Assembly (NCBI RefSeq): GCF_902499555.1
Contig: NZ_CABVMM010000014.1
Coordinates: 1 to 64,000 of the forward strand
Direction: 5' to 3'
Source: Mesonia oceanica
GTDB taxonomy: Bacteria; Bacteroidota; Bacteroidia; Flavobacteriales; Flavobacteriaceae
Length of the DNA stretch: 64,000 bases
The translations under genes and the position numbers were made by a program. Below, in pieces: positions 8,932-17,815 of this stretch. The notes below the pieces were generated by a model. It did not search any database. It worked only from the letters and a program-made list of their open reading frames with translations, and was not told the DNA's origin. Position 1 is the stretch's first letter. The number at the start of each line of letters is the position of its first letter.

Positions 8932-8939
8932 TATTTTTG
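8932..8939 (+). promoter_or_regulatory. Candidate -7 box TATTTTTG for the peroxiredoxin gene
   Basis: Exact match to the Bacteroidota -7 consensus TAnnTTTG, 43 bp before the ATG at 8983. No convincing TTG -33 element is seen at the expected distance. Confidence 0.5.
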
Positions 8940-8982
8940 TATTGAAAATAAATAATATAATAACTAAAAAAATACAACAACT

Positions 8983-9621
8983 ATGTCTATTGTAGGTGAA
9001 AAATTTCCAGATTTAGAAGTAAACGCAATGAATGAAATGGGCGATACTTTTAAGTTAAATGTACTTGAAGAAGCTAAAAAAAATAACAAAAAAGTAGTAC
9101 TTTTCTGGTATCCTAAAGATTTTACATATGTATGCCCAACAGAGCTTCATGCTTTTCAAGAGGCATTACCAGAATTTGAAAAAAGAAATACCATCGTTAT
9201 TGGTGCTTCTTGTGATACTGCAGAAGTTCACTTCGCGTGGTTAAATACTTCTAAAGATAATGGTGGGATTGAAGGTGTAACTTACCCAATCTTGGCAGAC
9301 TCTAACAGAAACCTAAGCGGTAGATTAGGGATCTTAGATACGACCAACGAAAGATACGATGATGAAACTGGAGCTATTACCGTAGATGGAGATAATGTTA
9401 CTTACCGTGCTACTTACTTAATTGATGAAGAAGGTACCGTTTTTCATGAAGGTGTAAACCATATGCCATTAGGTAGAAATGTAAGTGAATTCATTAGAAT
9501 GATCGATGCTTATACGCATGTACAAAAGCACGGAGAAGTTTGTCCAGCCAACTGGGAAGAAGGAAAAACTGCAATGAAAGCAGATAGAGAAGGAGTTTCT
9601 TCTTACTTAGCTGCTAACTAA
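8983..9621 (+). CDS. 2-Cys peroxiredoxin (AhpC/Prx1 type)
   Basis: 212 residues. It reduces H2O2 and alkyl hydroperoxides. The peroxidatic cysteine is Cys51 in DFTYVCPTELHAF, and the resolving cysteine is Cys187 in HGEVCPANWEEG, so the enzyme is a typical 2-Cys Prx of the AhpC/Prx1 group. Pro44 (FWYPKDF) and the conserved Arg of the active site are also present. Cytoplasmic. A thioredoxin-like gene follows after a strong hairpin, and the pair may form reductant and peroxidase. No ahpF is nearby, so the thioredoxin is the likely electron donor (inference). Confidence 0.95.
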   Translation: MSIVGEKFPDLEVNAMNEMGDTFKLNVLEEAKKNNKKVVLFWYPKDFTYVCPTELHAFQEALPEFEKRNTIVIGASCDTAEVHFAWLNTSKDNGGIEGVTYPILADSNRNLSGRLGILDTTNERYDDETGAITVDGDNVTYRATYLIDEEGTVFHEGVNHMPLGRNVSEFIRMIDAYTHVQKHGEVCPANWEEGKTAMKADREGVSSYLAAN

Positions 9622-9656
9622 GAAATTAAAAATTGCTAGAAAAAGAAAAGTAATCT

Positions 9657-9684
9657 TACCGGTGAATACCCCCGTTCACCGGTA
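9657..9684 (+). terminator. Strong hairpin between peroxiredoxin and thioredoxin genes
   Basis: Perfect 10-bp stem TACCGGTGAA / TTCACCGGTA with an 8-base loop, followed by AATTTT rather than a long T run. It may be a partial terminator or an mRNA-stabilising hairpin that lets the first gene be expressed more strongly than the next two. Confidence 0.6.
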
Positions 9685-9708
9685 AATTTTAACCAACAAC
9701 AAGAAGCT

Positions 9709-10023
9709 ATGTTACAAGAATTAGAAAAAGATAACTTAAATGAAATCGTATCTGACAATGATACAGTAGTAGTTCAATATATGGCCGGATGGTGTGGTAA
9801 CTGCCGATTAATGAAGCCGAAATTTAAAAAATTAGCTTCAGAAAATGAAAATGCAAAATTCATTTTGGTAGATGCTGAAAAATATCCGGAATCAAGAAAA
9901 TTAGCTACAGTTGACAATTTACCAACTTTTGCCACTTTTAAAGGAGGAAGTTTCGTCAACCAAGTACAGACCAATAAATTAGAATCTTTAAAAGAATTAG
10001 TAGATGAAGTTACCAGTAATTAA
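9709..10023 (+). CDS. Thioredoxin-family protein with CGNC active site
   Basis: 104 residues, a single thioredoxin fold without signal peptide. The active site is GWCGNCRLMKP (Cys29, Cys32), that is CxNC with Asn instead of the usual Pro, which is likely to raise or shift the redox potential. The cis-Pro loop is DNLPTFATFKGG. It stands 87 bp after a 2-Cys peroxiredoxin and is the likely reductant (inference). Its last 20 bp overlap the start of the next small gene, which points to co-translation. Confidence 0.9.
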   Translation: MLQELEKDNLNEIVSDNDTVVVQYMAGWCGNCRLMKPKFKKLASENENAKFILVDAEKYPESRKLATVDNLPTFATFKGGSFVNQVQTNKLESLKELVDEVTSN

Positions 10024-10252
10024 ACACTTACAGAAGAATAATGATAAGGAAAAGCTGGAACATACTGTTGAGGTTTTAGAATCTTTTACCGAGCATCGTT
10101 CTTGCACCGATGAAGATATGGATGTAATAGGTGAATTAATTACCAATATTTGTGGGGCAATTGAAGTTCACCATATGGTAGAAGAAGGAGTTCCAGAAAG
10201 AGACGCAGCCAATAACTTTGTAAAAAAAGTAATGGGCTCAATAGATAAATAA
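10004..10252 (+). CDS. Small conserved protein (DUF6952-like)
   Basis: 82 residues, mostly helical, with no signal or membrane segment. It overlaps the thioredoxin gene by 20 bp in another frame. The sequence EVLESFTEHRSCTDEDMDVI, then ICGAIEVHHM, holds two Cys and a His pair. I believe it belongs to the DUF6952 family that habitually follows this peroxiredoxin-thioredoxin pair in flavobacteria (from memory, not checked). The role is unknown. The constant neighbourhood suggests a partner of the peroxidase system. Confidence 0.75.
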   Translation: MKLPVIKHLQKNNDKEKLEHTVEVLESFTEHRSCTDEDMDVIGELITNICGAIEVHHMVEEGVPERDAANNFVKKVMGSIDK

Positions 10253-10265
10253 TAATGAATGTAAG

Positions 10266-10283
10266 TTCGAGCGGAGTCGAGAA
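10266..10283. repeat. REP-like TCGAG..TCGAG element, degenerate copy 1
   Basis: TTCGAGCGGAGTCGAGAA, intergenic. Related elements lie at 21617-21643 and 56602-56655. The GC-rich core stands out from the AT-rich surroundings and resembles short palindromic repeats widely scattered between flavobacterial genes. Confidence 0.5.
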
Positions 10284-10325
10284 TTATTTTTAAGTGAAGT
10301 AGAATTAGACGAAGTTTTAAAGAAA

Positions 10326-10356
10326 GAAAAAGGTTGCCATTGGGCAGCCTTTTTTT
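10326..10356 (+). terminator. Rho-independent terminator of the prx-trx operon
   Basis: Stem AAAAAGGTTGCC / GGCAGCCTTTTT (one G-U type mismatch) with a short loop, followed by a run of T. It lies between the small DUF gene and tpx. Confidence 0.85.
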
Positions 10357-10408
10357 ATGATAGCTTTAATAGGTTTTGCTAGGTTTATTTGTACTTTTAA
10401 AATAAAAA

Positions 10409-10909
10409 ATGGCAACCATTACTTTAAAAGGAGAGCGCTTTAAAACCGTAGGAGAATTACCCAAGGTAGGTGAGCAAGCTCCCGATTTTCAATTAATTGA
10501 TCGAAATTTAGAAACTGTAAACCTTTCTAATTATAAAGGAAAAAGATTAGTACTAAATATTTTCCCCAGTATCGATACCAATGTTTGTGCTACTTCTGTT
10601 CGTAATTTTAATGAACGTGCTAAAGATTTAGACAATACAGAAGTACTTTGTATTTCTAGGGATTTACCATTTGCGCAAAAACGCTTTACCAATGGGGAAG
10701 AGTTAAAAGAAGTGATTACCCTTTCCGATTTTCAAACTCAAGAATTTGGTAAAGATTACGGGTTGGAAATTGAAAACGGGCCTTTTAAAAACCTATTATC
10801 CCGGGTAGTGATCGTATTAGATGAAGAAGGAAAAGTGATACATTCACAACAGGTGACTGAGATTGCAGATGAACCTGACTATCTTTCAGCTTTAAAAACA
10901 CTATTGTAA
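10409..10909 (+). CDS. tpx: Thiol peroxidase lacking the canonical resolving cysteine
   Basis: 166 residues, the normal Tpx length. It reduces peroxides, in the cytoplasm here (no signal peptide). The peroxidatic Cys60 sits in the invariant FPSIDTNVCATSVRNFN. In E. coli Tpx the resolving cysteine is 34 residues later, in AQSRFCG; here the aligned stretch is AQKRFTNGEE with Thr94. A second cysteine, Cys81 (VLCISRDLPF), is retained. The protein must therefore use Cys81, an external thiol, or a 1-Cys mechanism (inference). Its stop overlaps the next start (TAATG), so it is coupled to the diacylglycerol-kinase-like gene. Confidence 0.92.
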   Translation: MATITLKGERFKTVGELPKVGEQAPDFQLIDRNLETVNLSNYKGKRLVLNIFPSIDTNVCATSVRNFNERAKDLDNTEVLCISRDLPFAQKRFTNGEELKEVITLSDFQTQEFGKDYGLEIENGPFKNLLSRVVIVLDEEGKVIHSQQVTEIADEPDYLSALKTLL

Positions 10910-11271
10910 TGCAAAATTCCTTTCTGGGAAAACGAATAAAAGCCTGTGGTTATGCACTCAAAGGAGCGTTCATTTTAATAAAAACAGAACCGCCCATTCA
11001 AGTGCAAGTGGTCATTTCAATAATGATGGTGGGCTTGGGCTTTTATTTTGACATCACTACTACAGAATGGATTTTACAAATTTTCGCTATGGGGATGGTA
11101 CTCAGTTTAGAAGCCGCCAATACCGCTATCGAAGAAATAGCCGATTTTATTCATCCTGATTTTCATCACAAAATAGGACTCATCAAAGATATGGCTGCCG
11201 GAGCGGTATTTTTTGCAGCGATTACCGCAATAATTATCGGTCTCATTATTTATATCCCTTATCTATTTTAG
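10909..11271 (+). CDS. dgkA: Diacylglycerol kinase / undecaprenol kinase family protein
   Basis: 120 residues with about three membrane helices. The prokaryotic DagK signature EAANTAIEEIADFI is present, as are the ALKGAF start and the KDMAAGAV motif of the third helix. In Gram-positives this family phosphorylates undecaprenol; in proteobacteria it phosphorylates diacylglycerol. Which applies here cannot be decided from sequence. Inner membrane. ATG overlaps the tpx stop by one base. The order tpx-dgk-ftsK is a usual one in flavobacteria (recollection). Confidence 0.9.
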   Translation: MQNSFLGKRIKACGYALKGAFILIKTEPPIQVQVVISIMMVGLGFYFDITTTEWILQIFAMGMVLSLEAANTAIEEIADFIHPDFHHKIGLIKDMAAGAVFFAAITAIIIGLIIYIPYLF

Positions 11272-11343
11272 AAAAAGCTTGATGCTGTTTATAATTAAAT
11301 AGCCTATAAATAAGTTTTCTTACCTTTAATTCAGTTGAATTTG

Positions 11344-11351
11344 TATTTTTG
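11344..11351 (+). promoter_or_regulatory. Candidate -7 box TATTTTTG for ftsK
   Basis: Exact TAnnTTTG match, 22 bp before the ftsK ATG, so the leader would be about 15 bases. Confidence 0.5.
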
Positions 11352-11373
11352 CTTCTTAGCGAGAAACTAACGA

Positions 11374-13836
11374 ATGGCAAAGAAGAAAAAGACCACATCT
11401 AAAAAGAAAGCTCCCACTAAATTTAAAAAGCCTAACCTAAATTTTAGCCGCAAGCAGAAGGTTATTTTAGGTAGTTTTTTAATTTTATTTGGTATTGCTC
11501 TGGTAGTGGCTTTTACGTCATTTCTGTTCAACTGGAAGGTAGACCAAAGCACCTTAAGTCAGCTTTCCGATAGAAGCGTAGAAACACAAAACTGGCTTAG
11601 CAAGTTTGGAGCGGGAATCAGCAATTTCTTTATTTATAAAGGTTTTGGAGTAGCCGCTTACAGCATTGCCGTATTGGTAACTCTCACAGGTTTTTATTTT
11701 TTTCTGGGATTGAACAAAAACAACCTTAAAACGTTTTGGTTCTGGGGTGTCTTGGTGATGTTATGGTTTTCCACAGTGCTCGGTTTTTTTGCAGAAAGCA
11801 ATGCTCTTTTAGGCGGAACGATTGGTTTTGAAACCAACGATTTCCTTCAGGACTATTTAGGGTTTACAGGAACCGTTTTATTACTTGCTTTTATATTCAT
11901 CGTTTATTTGGTAGCGCGGTTAAACATTACTCCCGAGGCGGTCGCTAAGTACTTCCATCAAACAAAAAAAGAAGTGGCTAAAGATTTTGATGAAGCACAA
12001 CAACAATCTACTGTTGCTCAAGAGGAAGATAATCTTTCAGAAGAAATACAAGCACCAACTGTAAAAGGAGATTCAGCCACTTCAGAAGAAACCGAAGCAG
12101 AGCTTGCTATAAAGTTTGAACGAAAAGAGGAAGGCGAAGAATCGGCCTCTATACAAGATACTACAGAAAACTCATCTGTTGAGTTAGAAAATACTTCCAC
12201 AGTAAGCCAAAAAGAAAAAATCGTTATCAAGTCCAACGATGAAGAAGATGTAGAAATGGAAGTGGAAACAGCTGAGGAAGAGGAAGAGGTGGAAGAGAAC
12301 CTGAGCAAAAAATTGGTCGAAGATTTTGGTGAATTTGACCCGACCTTAGATTTAAAAAATTACAAATTCCCCACCATCGAATTGTTGAAAGATTACAATG
12401 CCGGTGGTTCAAGTATTACGATAGATCAGCGTGAACTTGAAGAGAACAAAGATAATATTGTTAACACGCTCAAGAATTATAAAATTGAAATCGCTCAAAT
12501 TAAAGCCACCGTTGGTCCAACGGTTACCCTTTACGAAATTGTACCGGAGGCCGGAGTCAGGATTTCAAAAATTAAAAATCTAGAAGACGATATAGCGCTT
12601 TCGCTATCAGCATTGGGTATTCGTATTATTGCACCAATTCCTGGTCGCGGAACCATTGGTATAGAAGTACCCAATAAAAATGCGAGTATCGTTTCGATGC
12701 GTTCGGTGGTGGCTTCTTCAAAATTTCAAAATGCAGAAATGCAATTGCCACTAGCGATGGGAAAAACCATTTCTAACGAAACCTTTGTGGTCGATTTAGC
12801 CAAAATGCCTCACTTGTTAATGGCAGGGGCAACAGGGCAAGGTAAATCGGTGGGATTAAACTGTATTCTTACTTCCTTGCTTTATCAAAAGCATCCGGCC
12901 GAGGTGAAATTTGTTTTGGTAGATCCTAAGAAAGTAGAACTTACTTTATTCAATAAAATAGAAAGACATTATTTGGCCAAACTTCCCGATAGTGAAGAAG
13001 CGATTATTACCGATAATACAAAAGTAATCAATACGCTAAACTCACTTTGTATTGAAATGGATAATCGTTATGAGCTGTTGAAAGACGCTATGGTGAGAAA
13101 CATTAAAGAATACAACGAGAAGTTTAAAGCCAGAAAACTCAATCCGGAAAACGGACATAAATTTTTGCCTTATATCGTACTTGTAGTCGATGAGTTTGCC
13201 GATTTGATTATGACAGCAGGAAAAGAGGTAGAAACACCCATTGCCCGTTTAGCACAGTTAGCCCGTGCAATTGGGATTCATTTAATTATTGCTACGCAGC
13301 GTCCATCGGTAAATGTAATTACCGGGATGATCAAAGCAAACTTTCCTGCCAGGATTGCTTTTAGGGTAACTTCTAAAATCGATTCAAGAACAATCTTGGA
13401 TAGTGGTGGAGCCGAACAGCTCATAGGACGAGGAGATATGTTGTATACGCAAGGAAACGATTTGGTGCGTCTGCAATGTGCATTTGTAGATACTCCTGAA
13501 GTTGAAAAAATTACAGAATTTATTGGCTCACAAAAGGCTTATCCCGATGCACATAAACTTCCGGAATACGAATCGGAAGAAAGTGGCACAGGACTTGATA
13601 TAGATGTGGACGAACGCGATAAATTGTTTAATCAAGCGGCAGAAGTGTTGGTCACCGCCCAACAAGGTTCAGCCTCTTTGTTACAGCGAAAATTAAAAGT
13701 AGGCTATAACCGTGCCGGAAGATTAATCGATCAACTGGAAGCTGCCGGAATAGTAGGGCCTTTTGAAGGAAGTAAAGCCCGACAGGTATTAATTACAGAT
13801 TTAATAGCCTTAGAAGAACATTTAAATAATGAATAA
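11374..13836 (+). CDS. ftsK: DNA translocase FtsK
   Basis: 820 residues. It pumps chromosome ends through the division septum and activates dimer resolution. A very basic N-terminus (KKKKTTSKKKAP) precedes four membrane helices (about 30-190), an acidic Glu-rich linker (about 205-310), then the motor: alpha/beta domains, Walker A GATGQGKSVGLN, Walker B VLVVDEFADLI, arginine-bearing RPSVNVITG, and a C-terminal winged-helix gamma domain (LLQRKLKVGYNRAGRLIDQL). The length is normal for a short-linker FtsK. It overlaps the first possible start of the next gene. Expected upstream signal: the TATTTTTG box. Confidence 0.97.
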   Translation: MAKKKKTTSKKKAPTKFKKPNLNFSRKQKVILGSFLILFGIALVVAFTSFLFNWKVDQSTLSQLSDRSVETQNWLSKFGAGISNFFIYKGFGVAAYSIAVLVTLTGFYFFLGLNKNNLKTFWFWGVLVMLWFSTVLGFFAESNALLGGTIGFETNDFLQDYLGFTGTVLLLAFIFIVYLVARLNITPEAVAKYFHQTKKEVAKDFDEAQQQSTVAQEEDNLSEEIQAPTVKGDSATSEETEAELAIKFERKEEGEESASIQDTTENSSVELENTSTVSQKEKIVIKSNDEEDVEMEVETAEEEEEVEENLSKKLVEDFGEFDPTLDLKNYKFPTIELLKDYNAGGSSITIDQRELEENKDNIVNTLKNYKIEIAQIKATVGPTVTLYEIVPEAGVRISKIKNLEDDIALSLSALGIRIIAPIPGRGTIGIEVPNKNASIVSMRSVVASSKFQNAEMQLPLAMGKTISNETFVVDLAKMPHLLMAGATGQGKSVGLNCILTSLLYQKHPAEVKFVLVDPKKVELTLFNKIERHYLAKLPDSEEAIITDNTKVINTLNSLCIEMDNRYELLKDAMVRNIKEYNEKFKARKLNPENGHKFLPYIVLVVDEFADLIMTAGKEVETPIARLAQLARAIGIHLIIATQRPSVNVITGMIKANFPARIAFRVTSKIDSRTILDSGGAEQLIGRGDMLYTQGNDLVRLQCAFVDTPEVEKITEFIGSQKAYPDAHKLPEYESEESGTGLDIDVDERDKLFNQAAEVLVTAQQGSASLLQRKLKVGYNRAGRLIDQLEAAGIVGPFEGSKARQVLITDLIALEEHLNNE

Positions 13837-13852
13837 ACTAGAATACACTATA

Positions 13853-14500
13853 ATGAAAAAATTAACCTTTATACTAAGTTTTATCCTAACCTTTAGCTCG
13901 GTTTGTTTTGCTCAGCATTCAGAAAAAGCAAAAGCCTTGTTAGATGATGTTTCTAAAAAAGTGAAATCTTACGATAACATTGAAATCGAATTTTCTTACG
14001 TTTTAGAAAATACGGCGGAGAACATCAAGCAAGAAACCAGAGGCGATGTAGCTTTAAAAGATGAAAAATACCGATTGAATTTAATGGGAACTACCCGTTT
14101 GTTTGATGGACAAAAATTATACACCATTATTCCTGAAGATGAAGAAATAAATATTTCTACCTACAATCCAGAAGATAGTAATGGGATTACCCCTTCAGAA
14201 ATGTTGACTTTTTACGAAGATGGTTATACCTATAACTGGGACATTAAACAAAATGTAAAAGGTAGAAAAATTCAATATGTAAAATTAACCCCTATTGATT
14301 CTGATGCAGAGGTGAAAGAAATTTTATTAGGAATAGATGTGCAAACCAAACACATTTACAATTTAATTCAGAAACAAGATAACGGAACAAAAGTGACCAT
14401 TAAAGTGAATAGCTTTAAGACTAATCAACCCTTATCGGAGAATTTATTCAAGTTTAACGAAGATAAATATCAAGGATATTACATTAATCGTTTAGATTAG
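13853..14500 (+). CDS. LolA-like outer-membrane lipoprotein carrier protein
   Basis: I choose the ATG at 13853 because it starts a clean signal peptide (MKKLTFILSFILTFSSVCFAQ); an in-frame ATG at 13829 overlapping the ftsK stop would add 8 polar residues. The mature protein of about 195 residues has the LolA/LolB half-barrel pattern (KAKALLDDVSKKVKSYDNIE, RGDVALKDEKYRLNL, LFDGQKLYTIIPED, PSEMLTFYEDGYTY). It should carry lipoproteins across the periplasm, or act in a related lipid transfer. Its position between ftsK and an LptF/LptG permease gene is a conserved flavobacterial arrangement. No LolB-like partner is seen here. Confidence 0.85.
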   Translation: MKKLTFILSFILTFSSVCFAQHSEKAKALLDDVSKKVKSYDNIEIEFSYVLENTAENIKQETRGDVALKDEKYRLNLMGTTRLFDGQKLYTIIPEDEEINISTYNPEDSNGITPSEMLTFYEDGYTYNWDIKQNVKGRKIQYVKLTPIDSDAEVKEILLGIDVQTKHIYNLIQKQDNGTKVTIKVNSFKTNQPLSENLFKFNEDKYQGYYINRLD

Positions 14501-14504
14501 TCTG

Positions 14505-16595
14505 TTGAAGATATTAGACCGCTACATATTTACCAGTTTTGTAAGAACCTTTTTGTCGGTATTCATTATCTTGATGTTCATTTTTGTACTTCAAGGTATT
14601 TGGTTGCATATCTCAGAATTGGCCGGTAAAGATTTGGACTATGGCGTCATCGGTAAGTTTTTGCTCTACCTTACTCCAAGTCTTATTCCATTGGTATTGC
14701 CTTTAACCATTTTGGTATCTTCCATCATGGTTTTTGGTAGTTTTGCAGAAAACTATGAGTTTGCCGCTATGAAATCTTCTGGGATTTCGCTTCAGCGTGC
14801 GATGAGAAGTCTCATCGTTTTTATTGGTTTTTTAAGCATTACTGCCTTGTTTTTTGCCAATACTGTTATTCCGTGGGCAGAATTTAAATCTATTAACCTA
14901 AGGTACAATATTCGAGAGTTAAAGCCCGCCATGGCAATCGTGGAAGGAGCTTTTAATGAAATAGGGAATGTAAACATTAAAGTAGGGGAAAAGTACGGAA
15001 AAGATGGTGAAAAGTTTAAAGATGTTATCATTCATAAAAAAACACCAAAGAAACTAGGGAATTATACCGTTATCAAAGCAGAATCAGGCGAATTGGTAAG
15101 TACTAATGATAATGGTTTAGCACTTATTTTATACAATGGTAATTATTATGATGAACTTCAACCCAAAGATTATAAAGAGCGGAAAAAGAAACCTTTCTTA
15201 AAAAGTTATTTTGATAAGTATAACATCAACATCGATCTTTCCAATTTTAACGATGTAGATTTAGATGAAACCAAGTACAACTATTCTTATAAAATGTTGG
15301 ACATTCCTGAGTTAAATGAATCCTTAGATTCTCTATCTCAAGATCTCAACCGGGATAAAAAGAATTTTTCCAGAAATATATTGGTACGAAGTGGTTCTCG
15401 ACGGTTAGGGGAAGATACCCTCTCCCAAAATAAGAAAAAAACACCGATGGGTAAGCGTATTGAATCTTTTAAAAAAGTAGAAGATACCATTACCTATGAT
15501 ATTAATACCATAGAAGAATTTTTTGACTCTTACGATGCCAATAAAAAACAGCAAATTGTAAATATTGCCTTGGGAGCGGTCCGAGGAACCGTCTCTAACA
15601 TTAATGGTAAAGAAGGTATTTTTAAAAGCAAAGCCTCCCGTTTAAATAAAACTGAAATACAACTTCATGAAAAATATGCATTGGCAGTTGCTTGCTTTAT
15701 CCTCTTTTTTGTGGGAGCTCCACTAGGTGCTATTATTAGAAAAGGAGGGATGGGATTACCGATGGTCATTGCTATTTTGTTATTTTTAACGTATCACTTC
15801 ATCGGGATTTTTGCTAAAAACAGTGCTGAAAATGGTACGATAAGTCCATTTATAGCTTCGTGGCTCTCCACTTTCATAATGTTGCCTTTGGGCGTTTATT
15901 TAACTTATCGAGCTACCACCGATCAAGGCTTTATTAATACCGATTTCATTACAGAACCTATAAGAAACTTCTTCTTAAAAATTGGACTCGGAAAGAAGAA
16001 AAAAGTTTTATCAAATTTTCAAACTATTAAAGATTTAAATCAAAAAATATCTGTAGATAAAGAAGATGTTGAAAAATTAAAGGCTTATAGCGACGAAAAG
16101 TTAATCGACATAGTTAAAAACTACAAGGCTTATAATTTTTCAGAAGATTATAGGATAGCAGTTTTGAGAATATTGAATACTAGAGGTGTTACTCAAATTG
16201 AATTAAAAAAAGCAGGAAATTTATATAATAAAGAATATATAGAGTTAGAGGTTTTATTATCTAATATCAGTAATTTATTCTTGACTACCAATACGTTATT
16301 CATTTTGTTATATATTTTTCCAATTATTATTGCTATTTTAAACAATAATGTTGATTCAGATATATTGATAATTACGTTCTTGGTTATAGCATTAATAAAT
16401 TTAATATTATTTTACGTATCTTTATTTAGATTGGATAAACGATTAAATAGAATTAATCAAATTACTGGTAATGAAAATAATTTACCAATGTATTCCTTTT
16501 TGTTTTTAGGTCCGGTATTTTATTTCTTCTTTTATTTTCAATACAAAAATCAAATAAAAGCTTTGAAACGTGATTTGTCTTCAAAAACTAATTGA
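14505..16595 (+). CDS. LptF/LptG family permease with C-terminal membrane extension
   Basis: 696 residues, starting at a TTG 4 bp after the previous stop ([20 protein letters not shown], the family's usual N-terminus). Residues 1-130 hold three membrane helices, then a periplasmic beta-jellyroll (about 135-370) and three more helices (about 385-470). This is the inner-membrane half of the lipopolysaccharide export ABC transporter, or a related YjgP/YjgQ permease. Residues about 500-696 are extra: a soluble helical part ([38 protein letters not shown]) and three more hydrophobic helices. Family members are often near 360-480 residues. A second, ordinary-length paralogue lies at 30296-31372. 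Confidence 0.9.
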   Translation: MKILDRYIFTSFVRTFLSVFIILMFIFVLQGIWLHISELAGKDLDYGVIGKFLLYLTPSLIPLVLPLTILVSSIMVFGSFAENYEFAAMKSSGISLQRAMRSLIVFIGFLSITALFFANTVIPWAEFKSINLRYNIRELKPAMAIVEGAFNEIGNVNIKVGEKYGKDGEKFKDVIIHKKTPKKLGNYTVIKAESGELVSTNDNGLALILYNGNYYDELQPKDYKERKKKPFLKSYFDKYNINIDLSNFNDVDLDETKYNYSYKMLDIPELNESLDSLSQDLNRDKKNFSRNILVRSGSRRLGEDTLSQNKKKTPMGKRIESFKKVEDTITYDINTIEEFFDSYDANKKQQIVNIALGAVRGTVSNINGKEGIFKSKASRLNKTEIQLHEKYALAVACFILFFVGAPLGAIIRKGGMGLPMVIAILLFLTYHFIGIFAKNSAENGTISPFIASWLSTFIMLPLGVYLTYRATTDQGFINTDFITEPIRNFFLKIGLGKKKKVLSNFQTIKDLNQKISVDKEDVEKLKAYSDEKLIDIVKNYKAYNFSEDYRIAVLRILNTRGVTQIELKKAGNLYNKEYIELEVLLSNISNLFLTTNTLFILLYIFPIIIAILNNNVDSDILIITFLVIALINLILFYVSLFRLDKRLNRINQITGNENNLPMYSFLFLGPVFYFFFYFQYKNQIKALKRDLSSKTN

Positions 16596-16627
16596 TATTT
16601 TTGTATAAAATTAAAGCACTCATATAA

Positions 16628-17776
16628 ATGTCTCTAGATATAACTACCGAAAATAAAATAAAATTAAACACTATTCCGGAAGCGATAGAAGATATTCGGG
16701 AAGGAAAAGTAGTCATCGTGGTAGATGATGAAGACCGTGAAAATGAAGGAGATTTTGTTGCTGCGGCTGAAAAAGTAACTCCTGAAATGATTAATTTTAT
16801 GGCAACTCATGGCCGTGGGTTAATCTGTGCGCCTCTTACTGAATCCCGTTGTGAAGAATTAGAATTAGACATGATGGTAGGTAACAATACCGATGCCATG
16901 GAAACCGCTTTTACCGTTTCTATCGATTTAAAAGGCTATGGGTGTACGACCGGAATATCAGCATCAGATCGTGCAAAAACCGTAAAAGCTTTAACCGATC
17001 CTAAAATAAAGCCATACGAATTAGGCCGTCCCGGTCATATTTTTCCTCTAAAAGCTAAAGAAGGAGGGGTTTTAAGAAGAACAGGTCACACCGAAGCTGC
17101 CATCGATTTTGCAAGACTGGCGGGACTTAACCCGGCCGGTGTAATTGTTGAAATAATGAATGAAGACGGAACCATGGCCCGTTTGCCCCAATTGGTAGAA
17201 GTAGCCAAACGTTTCGACTTAAAAGTAGTTTCAATTGAAGAGCTAGTAGCTTACCGAATGCAACATGATTCTTTAATCGAAAAGAAAGAAGATTTTGACA
17301 TCAATACGCGTTTCGGCACTTATCGTTTAAGAGCTTATAAACAGACTACGAACGACCAAATTCATCTCGCATTGACCAAAGGAAGCTGGACCACCGAGGA
17401 ATCGGTAATGGTACGGGTAAATTCAACCTTGGTAAATAATGATATCTTGGGAACTTTAACCAATAATGCCGACAAGAAGTTGGACGATATGTTTAAAACC
17501 TTAGAGAAAGAGGAAAAAGGTGCTATTGTTTTTATTAATCAAGAAGCTTCCAGTCTAAATTTATTAAATCGTTTACGAGGTTTAAAAGAAAATCAAGAAA
17601 ACGGAGAAATGAAAGCACCTGGAATGGCAATGGATAATAAAGATTTTGGTATAGGAGCTCAAATTCTTCATGATTTAGGAATTCATAAAATAAAATTACT
17701 TTCCAATTCCCAACAAAAGAAAAGAGTAGGGATGATAGGTTACGGATTGGAAATCACCGAATATTTAAGCTATTAA
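16628..17776 (+). CDS. ribB: 3,4-dihydroxy-2-butanone-4-phosphate synthase fused to a degenerate GTP cyclohydrolase II domain
   Basis: 382 residues. Residues about 12-212 are an intact Rib[14 protein letters not shown] (acidic Mg-binding loop), [32 protein letters not shown]. It makes the four-carbon riboflavin precursor from ribulose-5-phosphate. Residues about 225-382 are RibA-like in length and fold, but the zinc cysteines are gone: aligned to E. coli RibA, Cys54, Cys65 and Cys67 become Leu268, Asn279 and Ala281, and the catalytic RQEGR loop reads NQEASSL. GTP cyclohydrolase II activity is not expected, and a separate ribA should exist elsewhere (inference). A terminator follows directly. 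Confidence 0.93.
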   Translation: MSLDITTENKIKLNTIPEAIEDIREGKVVIVVDDEDRENEGDFVAAAEKVTPEMINFMATHGRGLICAPLTESRCEELELDMMVGNNTDAMETAFTVSIDLKGYGCTTGISASDRAKTVKALTDPKIKPYELGRPGHIFPLKAKEGGVLRRTGHTEAAIDFARLAGLNPAGVIVEIMNEDGTMARLPQLVEVAKRFDLKVVSIEELVAYRMQHDSLIEKKEDFDINTRFGTYRLRAYKQTTNDQIHLALTKGSWTTEESVMVRVNSTLVNNDILGTLTNNADKKLDDMFKTLEKEEKGAIVFINQEASSLNLLNRLRGLKENQENGEMKAPGMAMDNKDFGIGAQILHDLGIHKIKLLSNSQQKKRVGMIGYGLEITEYLSY

Positions 17777-17781
17777 GTTGT

Positions 17782-17809
17782 AAACCTCCCAAATTTGGGA
17801 GGTTTTTTT
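17782..17809. terminator. Terminator downstream of ribB, possibly bidirectional
   Basis: Perfect palindrome AAACCTCCCAAATTTGGGAGGTTT followed by T. It sits between the convergent ribB and nitroreductase genes and could serve both. Confidence 0.85.
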
Positions 17810-17815
17810 AGTGCT

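Noticed and set aside
12018..12308. Ser-rich open frame on the minus strand
   Set aside because: Mirror image of the acidic Glu-rich linker of ftsK (GAA/GAG read backwards gives Ser and Phe).
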